From: Lithodes maja
Taxonomy: Eukaryota > Arthropoda > Malacostraca > Decapoda > Lithodidae
NCBI GenBank assembly: GCA_037953745.1
Contig: JBAKBP010007105.1
Span: 1-64,000 of the forward strand
Length of the DNA stretch: 64,000 bases
Direction: 5' to 3'
Below are positions 1 to 11,959 of the stretch, in pieces; within the stretch, counting starts at the first letter, position 1, and each line of letters opens with the position of its first letter. Position numbers and translations under genes: made by a program. A model generated the notes under the pieces. That model was given only the letters and a program-made list of their open reading frames with translations, made no database searches and had not been told where the DNA came from.

Positions 1-1670
1 CTACAGGGTCCAGAACCGAGCCTATAAATCTAACTCCCGCCCCCAGTCAAATCAGTTGAAAGCTAGACACCAACCAGGGGTCACTACCCTGCAGTTAACT
101 TCTAGCTCTGCCCTTGTGTTGTTCCGGAGTGAGATCCCAGAGCCGGCAGACTCCGTGGCAGATTTGGATAGAAGGACCTGCCCACGTATTTAAGAACTTC
201 ACACATATGGCCCCCCTGGACGGCCGCGGAACCAGTCGTTAGCCCCCAACATCATGGACGCAAGATAACCAGGACCAGACCCATCAGATACTACCCAAGA
301 TTCTCTTTAGCAGTACTACATATTACTGTGCTGTTTAGAGATTTCACTAATTAATATTTCTACGAAGTGGCTAAGACCTTGCCCAGTGTAATTCATACTT
401 AACCATTCCATTTGGGACGTACTAAGCGATCAGTGCTCTTTAATTAACAGGCGACCTTGACTCTCGTAATTACCTTATTCAGATATTAAAACTCTAGTGA
501 TATCTAACGTTCGCCCACTGATTTGCGTTCTATGTATTTCTGAAACAAGGATATAAAACTTAGATCAGTACCCCCTGAGGTTACTAGAATTCCCGTGCTC
601 TAAAATACGCGTGCCTAATCTAGTCTGTGAACTACTACTTGTGCACCAGAGCTACCAGTAATAAATCTAACAGTGAATATGAATCTATAAGTAACATTGA
701 TGGTCTTCGGTATATAAACCTGTTAAATCAAAGCCAGTGATCAGAAGATTAATACCTGAACGTTGGAAGTGGGAGACTAGGCTCCATCCAGATCCACTTA
801 TGCTAGTGTTGTTCGATTCTATTATATTGTCTTACACAAGTATTCTGCAGTGGTATATCAATAAACGTGATCGTGTAACTTGCTACCATGTGTTTCTTTG
901 TGTTCTCTATTCCTCATATCTTGTATTGTGCATGCAGCCTTATATACCCAGTCAATTAGAACTCACATTACCCAAGTTAAACCTGTAGAAAAACAGGGCA
1001 TAACAATCCTGTCATCACTTTCACTTTATCCTACCATATTTTTGTCTTCTCGCCATATTCAGTATTCAGTATTTTCGCCATAATTTTCTTTCCCCATCTT
1101 TCACTATACTGTATATGTACCGTCAATATATTAAATCCTGTATTGTACCATAGCTGTATCACTCAACAATCATAGTACCACCTTCACCAACACTTGCTAT
1201 ATTTAACACCAATCTCTCACCATATTTACCATTATTAAAAAACATGGCGTGTAGATACTGGCCTATCCAACAAATAAATGCGTATAGCCTACTTGGTAAT
1301 TAATCAATACTAAAAAAAAATAATTTATCATTTAACTTACTAAATCAAAACATTTAATTATACTTCGTTCAACATGGAGAAGGATTTCACTATAGCACAT
1401 CATATGGCTATACGTACCACCACACTTAGGGGGGAATGGGCGTATATATTTGCTCATTATGTATCTTTTTTATATTTTTAGTTTCCCCCCTAAACCTTCA
1501 TCAAGCTTATCGATTTAATACATGACGTACCTCCTCCATCCCCTTTACCGCCATAAACTAGCCTACATCAGCCACACTACAATAGGCTACTAGAGATACC
1601 AGTACCGTATTATAATCTATTTTGTATTAACTTCACCACAACACCAAACACCTCCAATGAAATTAATGAA
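1..1670. other. AT-rich stretch without a recognisable gene
   Basis: I see no convincing coding region. Open frames near 737-1083 are short, have no domain I recognise and sit in AT-rich DNA with many stops around them. The first 350 bases are more GC-rich and could be the edge of a repeat that starts outside the window, but nothing in them identifies a family. Confidence 0.5.
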
Positions 1671-1679
1671 AGCACATGT

Positions 1680-1753
1680 GCGATCCACCAGGATTCGAAC
1701 CCGGGTTATCACACAGATTTTTGACACCCTAACCATTACACCACCAAGACGGT
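1680..1753 (-). other. tRNA-like sequence (degenerate tRNA or SINE head)
   Basis: Read on the minus strand this has a good A-box-like D arm (TGGTGTAATGGTTAGGGTG) and a clear T arm with B box (GGGTTCGAATCC, stem CCGGG/CCTGG with one G-U). The anticodon region does not fold into a 5-bp stem with a 7-nt loop and the acceptor ends do not pair. It is therefore more likely a tRNA pseudogene or the head of a tRNA-derived SINE than a working tRNA. Confidence 0.5.
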
Positions 1754-1799
1754 TTTAACAGAGATCGGCCAACCTCACTCATGTGATATTTTCCTCTGC

Positions 1800-2067
1800 T
1801 TGCACTCAAATATCTCTCCAACCCGACAGTGAAACGTTATTCTCAGTCTTTCTTCTACTCAACAGCTGAGCTCTGGAACTCTCTCCCAGAATCAGTCTTT
1901 CCCTCTTCCTATGACTTAAATTGCTTCAAACTCCGTGTGTCCAGGCATTTTGGCTCGAACGTCCCTTGATTTTGGCCCTGTCACTCTTTCAACTATGGGG
2001 GAGGCACTCGCTATAGGCAGTTCTGCCTTTTGCCTCCCTCAATCACATAGAAAAAAAAAAAAAAAAA
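1800..2067 (+). pseudogene. 3' end of a non-LTR retrotransposon with poly(A) tail
   Basis: A short stretch translates into the C-terminal signature common in CR1/L2-type LINEs, containing STAELWNSLPESV followed by CFKLRVSRHF and a stop. A short 3' UTR and 17 A residues (2051-2067) follow. Only the last part of the reverse-transcriptase protein is present, so this is a 5'-truncated insertion. The poly(A) runs straight into the 24-bp minisatellite. Confidence 0.7.
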
Positions 2068-3243
2068 CAACTACCACCACATAACCTACCACAACTACCA
2101 CCACATGATAACCTACCACAACTACCACCACATGATAACCTACCACAACTACCACCACATGATAACCTACCACAACTACCACCACATAACCTACCACAAC
2201 TACCACCACATAACCTACCACAACTACCACCACATAACCTACCACAACTACCACCACATAACCTACCACAACTACCACCACAAAACCTACAACTACCACC
2301 ACATAACCTACCACAACTACCAGCACATAATCTACCACAACCACCACCACAAAACCTACCACAACCACCACCACATAACCTACCACAACTGCCACCACAT
2401 AACCTACCACAATTACCACCACATAACCTACCACCAGATTCCACCACATAACCTACCACAACTACCAGCACATAACCTACCACAACCACCACCACATATC
2501 TTACCACAACCACCACCACATAACCTACCACAACTACCAGCACATAACCTACCACAACTACCACCACATAACCTACCACAACTACCACCACATAACCTAC
2601 CACAACTACCACCACATAACCTACCACAACTACCACCACATAACCTACCACAACTACCACCACATAACCTACCACAACTACCACCACATATCCTACCACC
2701 ACATAACCTACCACAACTACCACCACATAACCTACCACAACTACCACCACATAACCTACCACAACTACCACCACATCTCCTACCACCACATATCCTACCA
2801 CAACTACCACCACATCTCCTACCACCACATAACCTACCACAACTACCACCACATAACCTACCACAACTACCACCACATATCCTACCACCACATAACCTAC
2901 CACAACTAGCACCACATAACCTACCACAACCACCACCATATAACCTACCACAACTACCACCACAACCACCATCACATAACCTACCACAACTACCACCACA
3001 TAACCTACCACAACTACCACCACATAACCTTCCACAACCACCACCACATAACCTACCACAACTACCACCACATAACCTTCCACATCTACCACCACATAAC
3101 CTACCACAACTACCACCACATAACCTACCACAACTACCACCAAATGATAACCTACCACAACCACCACCACATAACCTTCCACAACTACCACCACATAACC
3201 TACCAAAATGACCATCACATAACATACCACAACACCACTGCCA
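2068..3243. repeat. 24-bp minisatellite, about 48 units
   Basis: Tandem units of the type CATAACCTACCACAACTACC plus four more bases (CACA or a variant). Variant units carry CATATCCTACC, CATCTCCTACC or an extra ATGA near the left end. Because 24 is a multiple of three and the unit lacks stops, long open frames appear on both strands (PPHNLPQL repeats on +, VVVVVGYV and GRLCGGSC repeats on -). These are compositional, not genes. The array starts immediately after the LINE poly(A) tail. Confidence 0.95.
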
Positions 3244-3825
3244 CTATAGGTCCCTGAGATGGTGTCAGAAGGAAGTGTTGTGGGGTGCCAAGTAACACAA
3301 GAGATTAACCCCCCCATAAAAACACACGCGCGCACATATCCTCACAAAAGAAGTCCCACACGAACCCCCACCCCTCCCACCTATCTCTCTCGGGGAGAGA
3401 AAGAACAGAGTGGGAGGGAGAGGAAATTTACTGCCCTTATATCTTCATCCCTTTGTTAGGAGTTTTGCAAGAAATGCATATCTCTGCAGTTAGTAAAATA
3501 TTGAAGATGAAGAATTAATAAAGAATATCTTGGCAACAATCGGAGAAGTACCACTCAAACCATCATCGTAATTAGTGAATACCGTATATTTTTCCCAATA
3601 TTTTGCAGTGTAATTAAGGTTATGAAAAAAACTGTCATTTAACATAAAAACCAACTACAAGTCCGGCACAATATATTCCGTAGGATTGTCCTATATTGAG
3701 ATAGATCATCAAATTATCAGCTGGTGAGAAATGGATTTGTTCTCGGCTTAATTTCTAGTTTGTTTATAGCCAAATATGTAGTGTGCAAACGTGGCACTAA
3801 TATGATGGAGATATATAACAGTTTC
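3244..3825. other. No gene seen
   Basis: AT-rich unique-looking sequence. A 66-codon open frame at 3259-3459 is low complexity and partly overlaps the minisatellite edge. No domain, tRNA or transposon end was recognised. Confidence 0.5.
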
Positions 3826-3829
3826 TTAA

Positions 3830-4056
3830 CCCTCTCACATTTTTGACGCAATTTTGAGCCTATTAGGGATACTTTATAGCCTTTGTTGCCATCAGGGGTA
3901 TTTAGAAACCTTTAGTTTAGTTACTTCAACCTCTGCAGTTGTCTTTGAGTTAGCTGTGGGCAGAAAACTAATTTTGGAGAGGTAATTATAAGAGTGAGAG
4001 AACTCTATTTATTATTGCTAATCTGGCAACCTCTGTGTCATAAAAACGTGAAAGGG
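3830..4056 (+). mobile_element. TTAA-flanked MITE, family B copy 1
   Basis: A 227-bp element flanked by TTAA on both sides (3826-3829 and 4057-4060), with inverted ends CCCTCTCAC and CCCTTTCACG. The interior is clearly related to 61116-61338: both contain CATCAGGGGT, TTACTTCAACCTCTGCAGTT and GAGCTGTGGGCAGAAAACTA-like blocks. TTAA target duplication and a CCC start are hallmarks of piggyBac-mobilised elements. It has no coding capacity. Confidence 0.8.
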
Positions 4057-4060
4057 TTAA

Positions 4061-4786
4061 TATTCCAGTTAAATGTCAAAAAATCAGCAGCTAATGGAGT
4101 GCGATAAACATTTCGCCAGATTACCGGTATGGCATTAAGGGGACTGGACATCACACAAGCATTTTTCCAGCGGATTTACTAGGGAACATCGGATATTGAT
4201 TGGTTATTCTTAGATAAAATATCCGAAATACTGTATGTCAATCAGGTCGATTAACCTAAGAAGTGCGCATGGGGGGTATGAGACACCACACTCCTGTGCT
4301 GACGTATTTGAGCTGTTCCCATCACTAACATCGTTATTTTACCATAAATAGCATTAATACTTATCCATATGCGCCTATTATAGGTTGATTATAAAGGTAT
4401 TAACCTGTTACAACAATAAAACAAGTGGAAACAGTGTTTGGATGGTCAAAATCGGCGATACAGGCCGGGAGTTACATAATGTATGGCTGAGGCAACCTCC
4501 CTGCCCTCCACCCCTGCCCTTGTCTGGAGAGACACTGTTCCGCAATAGTCTCTCTCTTGCTCTTTCCCACGCTTGGTAACAGTGATGACAACGCCCTGCT
4601 ACCAACTCGCTAATGTTAGCACGAAAATATACCACAGAATAAGGGAATAACAGGGAAAATAGGGGATAACTGAAGGAGGGAAGGAAAGTGGGGAAGGAGG
4701 GGAGGTGGAGTCCTCCTGTGATATTTGGCATGGCCCAGGGGCAATAAAAAAATAAAAACAAACAAATATTTTTCTCTTGGGGTGTT
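4061..4786. other. No gene seen
   Basis: Unique-looking AT-rich DNA with a CT/AG-rich patch near 4490-4740. Short open frames there have no recognisable domain. Confidence 0.5.
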
Positions 4787-4790
4787 TTAA

Positions 4791-5271
4791 CCCTCCAGCC
4801 CCGGGTATGTATTATATATATATATTCCCCGAAACCCGGGGTTTTGGCCGAAAAACGTCTACGCCTAGGCTACCGTATCTTTGTTATTCTGACTGCTTCC
4901 GCATTCCCGCGCATCCCCAAGCGTAGATGTGTTTCTTACCTGTAGAATGGCGTTAAGTAGAGCTCTCTAAGTCAACTGGTTCAGTTGTGATGATGATTTT
5001 ATTGGAGATAACTTTATGGCAAAAACAGCCACTTTACACTACTTTTCGATACTTAACAACAACATACAGGCACACACGAACAAGCGACGCACTCCTTCTT
5101 GTGGCCGGAGATGCGGGGCGTCGGTCCAGCCGGCTGTTGTTTACATGCGTCGGACCGACGCCTCGCACACCAAGCTCACAGGCTTTCAACCACTGGGCGT
5201 TCAAGAGCCCTTCCGGGTAGCTCGGGTATGCTTTTTTATGGGCGTTCAAGAGCCCTTCCGGGCCTGATGGG
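4791..5271 (+). mobile_element. piggyBac-type MITE, family A copy 1
   Basis: A 481-bp element between TTAA duplications (4787-4790, 5272-5275). The left end is CCCTCCAGCCCCGGG. The right end carries two spaced blocks with GGGCGTTCAAGAGCCC followed by TTCCGGG. The same left end and the same paired right-end blocks occur in piggyBac copy 1 (21642-26120), so this is a non-autonomous relative. Open frames inside are repeat sequence shared by all four copies and are not genes. Confidence 0.9.
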
Positions 5272-5303
5272 TTAAATGGATTTTTTTTTTCCCTTACTCT
5301 TAA

Positions 5304-5783
5304 CCCTTCCTTCCCAGATGCCCTCATGTACGCCCATAAAAAAGCATGTAACAGGTACCCGGAAGGCCTCATATGCACCCACAACGTCACAGCCTGTAAG
5401 CTTGCTGTGCGAGGCGTCGGTCCGACGCATGTAAACAACAGCCGGCTGGACCGACGCTCCGCATCTCCGGCCACAAGAAGGAGAGCGTCGCTTGTTCTTG
5501 TGTGCCTGTATGTTGTTGTTCAGTATCGAAAAGTGGTGTAAAGTGGCTGGTTTGGCCATAAAGTTATCTCCAATGAAATCATCATCACAGCTCACCCAGT
5601 TGACTTAGAGAGCTCTACTTAATGCCATTTTACAGGTAAATAACACAGCTACGCTTGGGGATGCGCGGGAATGCGGGAAGCAGTCTGATTAACGAATATA
5701 CGGTAGCCTAGCCTAGACGTTTTTCGGCCAAAACACCCAGGTTTCGAGGAATATATATATAATACATAACCGGGGCTGGAGGG
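5304..5783 (-). mobile_element. piggyBac-type MITE, family A copy 2 (inverted)
   Basis: A 480-bp copy in the opposite orientation to copy 1, flanked by TTAA (5300-5303 and 5784-5787). Only 24 bp separate the flanking TTAA sites of the two copies, so together they form a roughly 1-kb imperfect palindrome. The right-end blocks have diverged (GTGGGTGCATATGAGGCC and ATGGGCGTACATGAGGGC). Confidence 0.9.
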
Positions 5784-5851
5784 TTAAGAGTCTTCCCGCA
5801 GTCCGCCGGGGGAACTCTTAAGAGTCTCCCTGCAGTTCCCGGGTTAATTAA
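5784..5851. repeat. Short repeats bounded by TTAA
   Basis: Two adjacent blocks begin TTAAGAGTCT and contain CCCGCAGT or CCTGCAGT followed by a GGG run. The first block starts TTAAGAGT and ends ACTCTTAA. It may be a remnant of a TTAA element or of repeated insertion at one site. Confidence 0.4.
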
Positions 5852-5948
5852 TTTCTTTGAAGAAAGAAACGCTAGTGAGGTGGTTCATTTAACCCGCTCC
5901 GTCATATATGACGCGATCGCGCCATATGGTGGTTTCGCCCAAAAGTAT

Positions 5949-7643
5949 ATTCTTACAGTTTCTTACAGTAGATCCTCTGGAAAAAGGCAAACTATGCCTG
6001 TGTATCCAGCTCAGTACCAGTACTTGCACTGCTGCGGTCATTCACGGTGTTGGCGGCGGCAGCAGCAGACGCAACATTTTTATTATTCTGTATTTTTGTT
6101 TTATAATCAAACTTCAAATCTTGTCTTCCCCATGCTTTATCAAGATTACTTTCAAAATCCCTTATTGATTCGGAATCGACTACATACTGGGGCATTGCGT
6201 TCCACTCATTTACCACTCTATCACAAAATGAGTTCTTTGCCTTCTCAAGCCTATTTCTTTCTTTGTACATTTTCTTAGAGTGTCCTCTCGTTCTTGTTCC
6301 CTCCCGCATCAAGAAGATACCTTCACACACATCCTCATCGTACTTTCCTGACACTATCTTAAAAGTCTCTATCATATCCCCTCTCTTTCTCCTATATGCC
6401 AGTGTCGGAAGCCCCAGTGTCCTCAACCTCTGCTCATAGCCCGCGTTCTTCAACGTTGGTACCAGCTTGCTAGCTCTCCTCTGCACTTTCTCCACTGCTT
6501 CTATATCCTTTACCATATATGGAGCCCACACCTGGTTCGCATATTCCAGGTGCGGCCTAACCAGCGCTGTATAGAGATTCCTGAAGATTTCTTCGTCAAG
6601 TGACACAAATGTCCTCCTTATCAGCCCTACAATTCTATTGGCCTTGTTTATCTTTTCCGCTAAATGTTCTGAGAAATTTAACTTATTGTCTATCACTACT
6701 CCTATATCCTTTTCTGCACTCACTTCCTCCATCGCTTCATACATACTGTATCCTACCTTGTCTATCTTGCTGGTCCCAATCCGCATGTACAGTACTTGCA
6801 TTTTTTTGGATGAAAAGGCATTAACCAATGCTCAGACCATCCCTTCATGCCCTCCACATCTCCTTGAAGCAAACCCATATCTTCCTTACTCCTCACTCTT
6901 CTATACAGTTTAGTGTCATCCGCATACAGGTATACCTCACTTCCATTAGTTATAACTTCAGGCAAGTCGTTGATAAATATAACGAACAGCAGTGGTCCCA
7001 ACACAGATCCCTGAGGTACCCAACTTGTAATTTCCCTCCACCCCGAGCCTATTCCATTCACCAGTACCCTCTGTCTCCGATCTTTCAGGAAGGCTTCTAT
7101 CCATTTCACACATTTCTCCCCTATATTATAGCTTCTAACTTTCTCTATTAACATTTTATGTGGGACCTTATCGAAGGCCTTCATAAAATCGCAATATACC
7201 ACGTCTATTACATCACCATCTTCTAGAATTTGCATCCAATCATCTACCACCTTAATTAGCTGTAGTACCGTCGACCTCCCCGGCAAGAATCCGAACTGTC
7301 TCCCACTGAAAAGTTGGTTTGACTTCATATGATCCATTATTCCTTCTCTAATTACCGTTTCCATTAGTTTACACACAACACTTGTCAAACTGACTGGTCT
7401 ATAATTCCCTGGGTCATTTCTCTTTCCCTTCTTAAATATAGCTGTTATGTTCGCCTCTCTCCAGTCCATCGGGATTTGTCCTGTATTAAACGATACCTCA
7501 AATAAAATTTTCAATGGCTCTACTAACATCTCCCCTCCTTCCTTTATGATTCTTGGGTGTATCCCATCCGGTCCCGGTAACTTACTTCTGTTCATTTTTT
7601 CTATAGCCCTTCTTATTCTAGCATGGGAAAACTCTATTAGTTC
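5949..7643 (-). pseudogene. CR1/L2-like LINE, family A copy 1 (frameshifted, 5'-truncated)
   Basis: Minus-strand reverse transcriptase with the order GPDGIHPRII, NYRPVSLTS, GFLPGRSTV, CDFMKAFDKVPH, VPQGSVLGPLL and LYADDTKLY, then a C-terminal domain with RTRGHSKK and WNAMPQYVV. The frame is split near 6788-6794: relative to the copies at 48581 and 58381 there is a 5-bp insertion making TACAGTA. The 3' end shows CTGTAAGAAACTGTAAG, a short direct-repeat tail of the kind seen in CR1 elements. The endonuclease half is missing. Confidence 0.85.
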
Positions 7644-8430
7644 TATATATAGTACATATATATCATATGACGCAATCGCATCATATGAACTTAGTGAAAT
7701 AGCTCAATAATAAGTTTATGACGCAATTTGCGTCATATTGAGCTCAGTAACTTAGGCAAATTAGATCATAATCTGTCGGTTGGTGGCAACCCCAAATTCC
7801 TACGACTTCTAACGGTCCCTCAGTGTGAGAAAGAGTGTTGTGGGGGAAATACCGGGAGCTCGGGCAACCCCTAACTTTCGTAAGTTAATATGTCTGGGAG
7901 AGTTAATATGGTACGGTACGTGAAATCAATCAATAGTGCTACCATACCCAAATAAAATTACAGAATTTGATGAATACTGTACATTTATTATCCGCATAAA
8001 CACGTTTATGACACTAAATTTATTTACAAAACTATACGATAGGCTAATCATTTTTGTGGGCATTTGTTTTTATCGATATCCCGAACTACAGTAATTGGCT
8101 AACCTACCCTATAGCTTCACTTCCTCTTCACCGGCATTGTTTTATCTCCCAACCTTTTGTTATCGAGTATCTGCAACTATAACTGTCACTAACTAATTTA
8201 CTAGACTTAAGGGGGGTTCTGGACCCCCACCTCCCTCATATTAAGCCCCATTAGTTTTGATGACATTCTCCCCATTAGTTTTGTAATACACGTATTAAGA
8301 CCTTTCGTGCCATTTAGGTGTCGATTATTTCCTGGCGAGTGAAAGCGAGCCGACAATTTAGGAGGAACCAGCCTTTGGCTGGAGCTACCGAAAAATCCAC
8401 AAATTTATTTTGAAGCGAGTCTTTAGGGTA
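7644..8430. other. No gene; contains a 21-bp palindrome
   Basis: AT-rich spacer. A near-perfect palindrome lies at 7717-7737 (TATGACGCAA, central T, TTGCGTCATA) and a related CATATGACGCAATCGCATC lies just upstream. The right part (about 8290-8365) shares an AGGTGTCGAT...TTTCCTGGCGAG block with the foldback at 13075-13465. Confidence 0.5.
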
Positions 8431-9200
8431 TTTTTTTACCTATTGCAAGGTTCGCCCATCTTCTAGTGGCACTGAAGAGCGTGCCGTCCCTTGTTCTGGG
8501 TGGTGATGTGGTGCAACAGGCTGTTTGAAGGGGCAGCAACTCCCTTACGAAAATTGGCTCATCTGGCACTTTTTAAATTTTGACAATGAGGGCTCTCTTG
8601 AAGTTGTCTAACGAGACACTCGTCATGTCTCTTACTCGCCGTGGGAGTTTGTTAACGAGATGTGATCCTTTATGTGATACCAAGCCTCTCGCAATGAGCC
8701 CATAGTCTGACGATTTTTCATCTGGGGAATATCACATTCCCAGCCTCTCCTATCACTGAACCTCAGGACTATCGGGGTGTGTAGATTTGGTACGGTATTA
8801 AACCCTCTGCAATATTCGATGTGTATACAGTATTATTAAGTATCGTTTTCTTTTACACTCCAATGAGTACAGCTTCAGTGATCTTAAAAGACTCCCAATA
8901 GTGTAGATGCTTTACCGAGTTTATATGCGAAGTCAAGTTTCTTTGTACACTAAATCATATAATTCACATTCTTTAAATGGAGATATTAATAAATTACAGT
9001 ATTCTAGCCATGGTAGCACCAAGGATTTGAAGAGCATTATCACCGCATGTTTAAAATGTACCGGTACATATAATCCAACCTGTTAGCCGTTTCGCAGCTG
9101 CAACTTTGTCCTGGTTATTTTCTTTGAATCCCATATTTTCAGACATTAATACCCCAAGGTCCTTCACACTGTCTTTACATTGGTTGGATTCTGTTTTGTA
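8431..9200 (-). pseudogene. L2-like LINE, 3' half, heavily decayed
   Basis: On the minus strand scattered frames give KDLGVLMSENM, ARILQF, RLWAHCERLG, NKLPRRVRDMTSVSLDNFKR and similar, which is the usual C-terminal succession of L2/CR1-like reverse transcriptases. Many stops and frameshifts are present. The reverse-transcriptase core of apparently the same copy is at 11960-12600, and the RTE insertion at 9218-11900 separates the two. Confidence 0.65.
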
Positions 9201-9217
9201 ATTTGTGTTCCCTTTCA

Positions 9218-11900
9218 TCATCATTATCATCATCATCTCCAATGCCTTGTGTCCACCTGGGAAATCCCCACTAAAGATGGCCATGACAGAAACGCCTCCT
9301 GGACATGCTTCCTTTGCCCTTGCCACAATCGCTGCACTAGAATAAAGGGACCTCTATCGAGGAAGAAGTCCGAAGTTGAGAAATTTGTATGCATAATATG
9401 CAAAGGAGAACTTGTGTTCAATGACTGGCTTGTGTGTTAACTTTGACAATGAGGCACTGGAGATGGCGGACAAGTATTGCTACCTGTGAGATACCATCTC
9501 TGCCAGTGGTGGAGCCGAGACTGCCACTATAGCCAGAGTAAGATGCGGCTGGGGAAAGTTCAGAGAACTATTGCCACTATATCTCTCTCACTTTGAAGGG
9601 AAAGGTGTATGCTTCATGTGTTAGAAGTGCAATGACATATACGGTACCTCACAAATGTGGCCTGTCTAGCCTAAGTGAATGATATCAACAGAATGAACAA
9701 GATGAGAATGGTGAGATGGATGTGTGGTGTCAAAATACAAGATAGGATATCTAGTGAAGAGCTGAGGAGACGGTTTAACGGTTAGGTATCAAGAGTATCA
9801 GAGATGAGATGCGTACTAGCAGGCTTGGGTGGTTTGGACATGTGGAGAGGATGGATTAGACTAAGTAAGCTGGGTGAAAAAATGCTAGTCCGTGAATGTG
9901 GAGGGAGCTGCACCAAAGGGCAAATAAAGAAAAAAGTGGGATCATGATCTAGAATCGAATATCCTGACAAGTGAGGCAGCTCTGAACAGGGCTGCCTGGA
10001 GCGCTGCCATTAGGATGTGAGACTGGAACTGCACGTAATGCAGACCACTCGGTCTTTAAATTTGTGTATGTTTTACCCATACCACAGGCAGTCTTCCAAT
10101 ACTAGCTGCTCCACTCACCTGACTCACATGCATCTTTCTTGGCATTCTGTCTTCATCTATTCTCTGAACATAACCTTACCACCTCAACGTACTTCTCTTT
10201 ATCCAGTCAACCGCTCCACATTTAATGCCCAAAGCTTGCTCTTCCATTCCAAAAGACTCATAAACTTCCCTATTACTTGGCCCATTTAGCCTATTTACAC
10301 CACCTGCCATTCTAAAAAAGCTTATCTCCACAGCTTTCAGTTTGGAGAGGTCCTCGTCACTTGCTATCCATGTCTCACTTCCATACGAAAGTGTTGGGAG
10401 CAGCACACTGTTTCTCAGTTACTTTTTCACTTCTTGACTTACCATTCTCTTTTCAGAATACAATCAAGTTCTCCAATTACCTTTCTCCCTTGCATTTTCT
10501 CTCTTTTATCTCACTCTCCATTATACCATATTTGCACAGTACAGCTCCCAAATACTTGAAACTTTCAACCTCTTCCAATACTTTGTTTCTCCTTTTCATT
10601 TTACAACTTTTCTTATGTGCTTCCTTGATTCTATATTTTGTCTTTAAGGTTATGGTTTCATGCAATCTTCTCTCAAACACCATTACCTTACATTTCCCTA
10701 CATTGACCTTTAACTTCTTCTTTTCGAAGTCTGTGACCACTCTCTGAAGTTCTTCCACATTTTTCGCCAACAGGACTGCATCGTCCGCTTATAGGATTAT
10801 TATTATATGCATCTTAAAATCTTCCACTCTCTTCCCTCTTATTCCACCCTAGCATACCCATTGATCCCTACATCCTACTACATTCTCTACTCACTCCATC
10901 CATGTATATATTAAACAACATACATATTAAACAACCAAGGTGACATGACACTTTGACCTCAAAATTCTCACTTATCACCTACCTTCACATTTGCCATTGC
11001 CTTCCTATGAAAATATTTCACTGCCATTAGTACCTTCCCCCTCACACCATATACACTGTACTGTTAGCACATCCCACAGGCCCTCCCAATCTACTTTGTC
11101 ATAGGCTTTTTCCAAATCCACGAATGCTGCATAAGAGTTTCTGTTCTTGATCAAATACTTCTCTACTAACAAACACACTGAGGCTATCTGGTCAATGCAG
11201 CCCATGCCCTATCTGAAACCTCCCTGCTCTTCATCTATTTTATCATCCGTTACCTTCTACAGTGTCTCTGTTACTACTCTTGTGTATACCTTTCCAGGTA
11301 CCAAAGCAAGCTAATTCCCCTGTAACTCCTACATTCCTCTTTACTACCCTTCCCTTTGTACAGGGGTATAATCACTGCTTTCCTCCAGTCTTCTGGTACC
11401 GGCACCTATTTTTTTCCATGCTAATTTACATAACCATTGCATTATGTCTACAGTTTCTTCTCCCCCATATCTCAGTATTTCACCTGGGATGTTATCTACT
11501 TCAGCAACATTGCCCATTTTAAGCTTAGTCATTGCTTCTTTTACTTCTTCTCTACTTATCTGTCTTTCATCTACCCTGTTTATTCTACCGTACCGGTACC
11601 TCTCTCCATTCCCATGGTTGAGATCTTTGCCTTACCCCTACTCTTTACAGCTAAACTACCAAAATGATCTTTCCACACATCCATCACCCTCCACCACCTT
11701 TTCATTAATGTCCCTTATTCTACAACCTAAGACACTCTCGGTCTTCCTCCCTCTAGCTTCTTTCACGGCTCTGTAGTACCGGTATGCTTTCTTGTCACTC
11801 AGAAAATTTTCACTAATCTTCCCATATTACTCATCTGCCTTCTTTTTAGCGTCTTCTTCATTCTTTGTTTCAAGTTCCTAATTAAAAAGGGGGATTAAAA
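9218..11900 (-). pseudogene. RTE-type LINE, decayed copy (interrupted at 9346-10020)
   Basis: Minus-strand pieces in order: a block with KLKMGNVAEVDNIPGEILRY (11344-11532), GCIDQIASVCLLVEKYL and YAAFVDLEKAYDKVDWEGLW (11005-11205), AKNVEELQRVVTDFEKKKLK (10477-10770), TLSYGSETWIASDEDLSKLK (10176-10406), and ARAKEACPGG (9051-9326). A (CAT/ATC)n tail at 9218-9236 corresponds to the (GAT)n 3' tail of the better copy at 20695-21323. Frameshifts and stops are frequent. A second LINE in the opposite orientation is inserted in it. Confidence 0.8.
9346..10020 (+). pseudogene. LINE fragment inserted in the RTE copy
   Basis: Plus-strand frames give DNEALEMADKYCYL, GKVYASCVRSAMTYGT, RMVRWMCGVK and SSEELRR, then ILTSEAALNRAAW-like sequence. 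This is a C-terminal LINE domain different from the surrounding RTE and in opposite orientation. It is frameshifted and lacks the catalytic region. Confidence 0.6.
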
Positions 11901-11959
11901 CTAGAACGGTGTAATAACGAGGTTACCCTACCTCGATGAGGCATGGCAGGACTTGCTTA

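Noticed and set aside
2039..3335. Long open frames on both strands (Pro/Asn/Leu-rich, Val/Gly-rich, Cys/Gly-rich)
   Set aside because: They follow from a stop-free 24-bp tandem repeat. Both strands and several frames are open, units vary like a minisatellite, and there is no start context or domain.
4987..5595. Conserved-looking short proteins repeated at 5000, 5300, 38400 and 40000
   Set aside because: They are translations of the four family A MITEs. The similarity reflects the transposon, and frames differ between copies.
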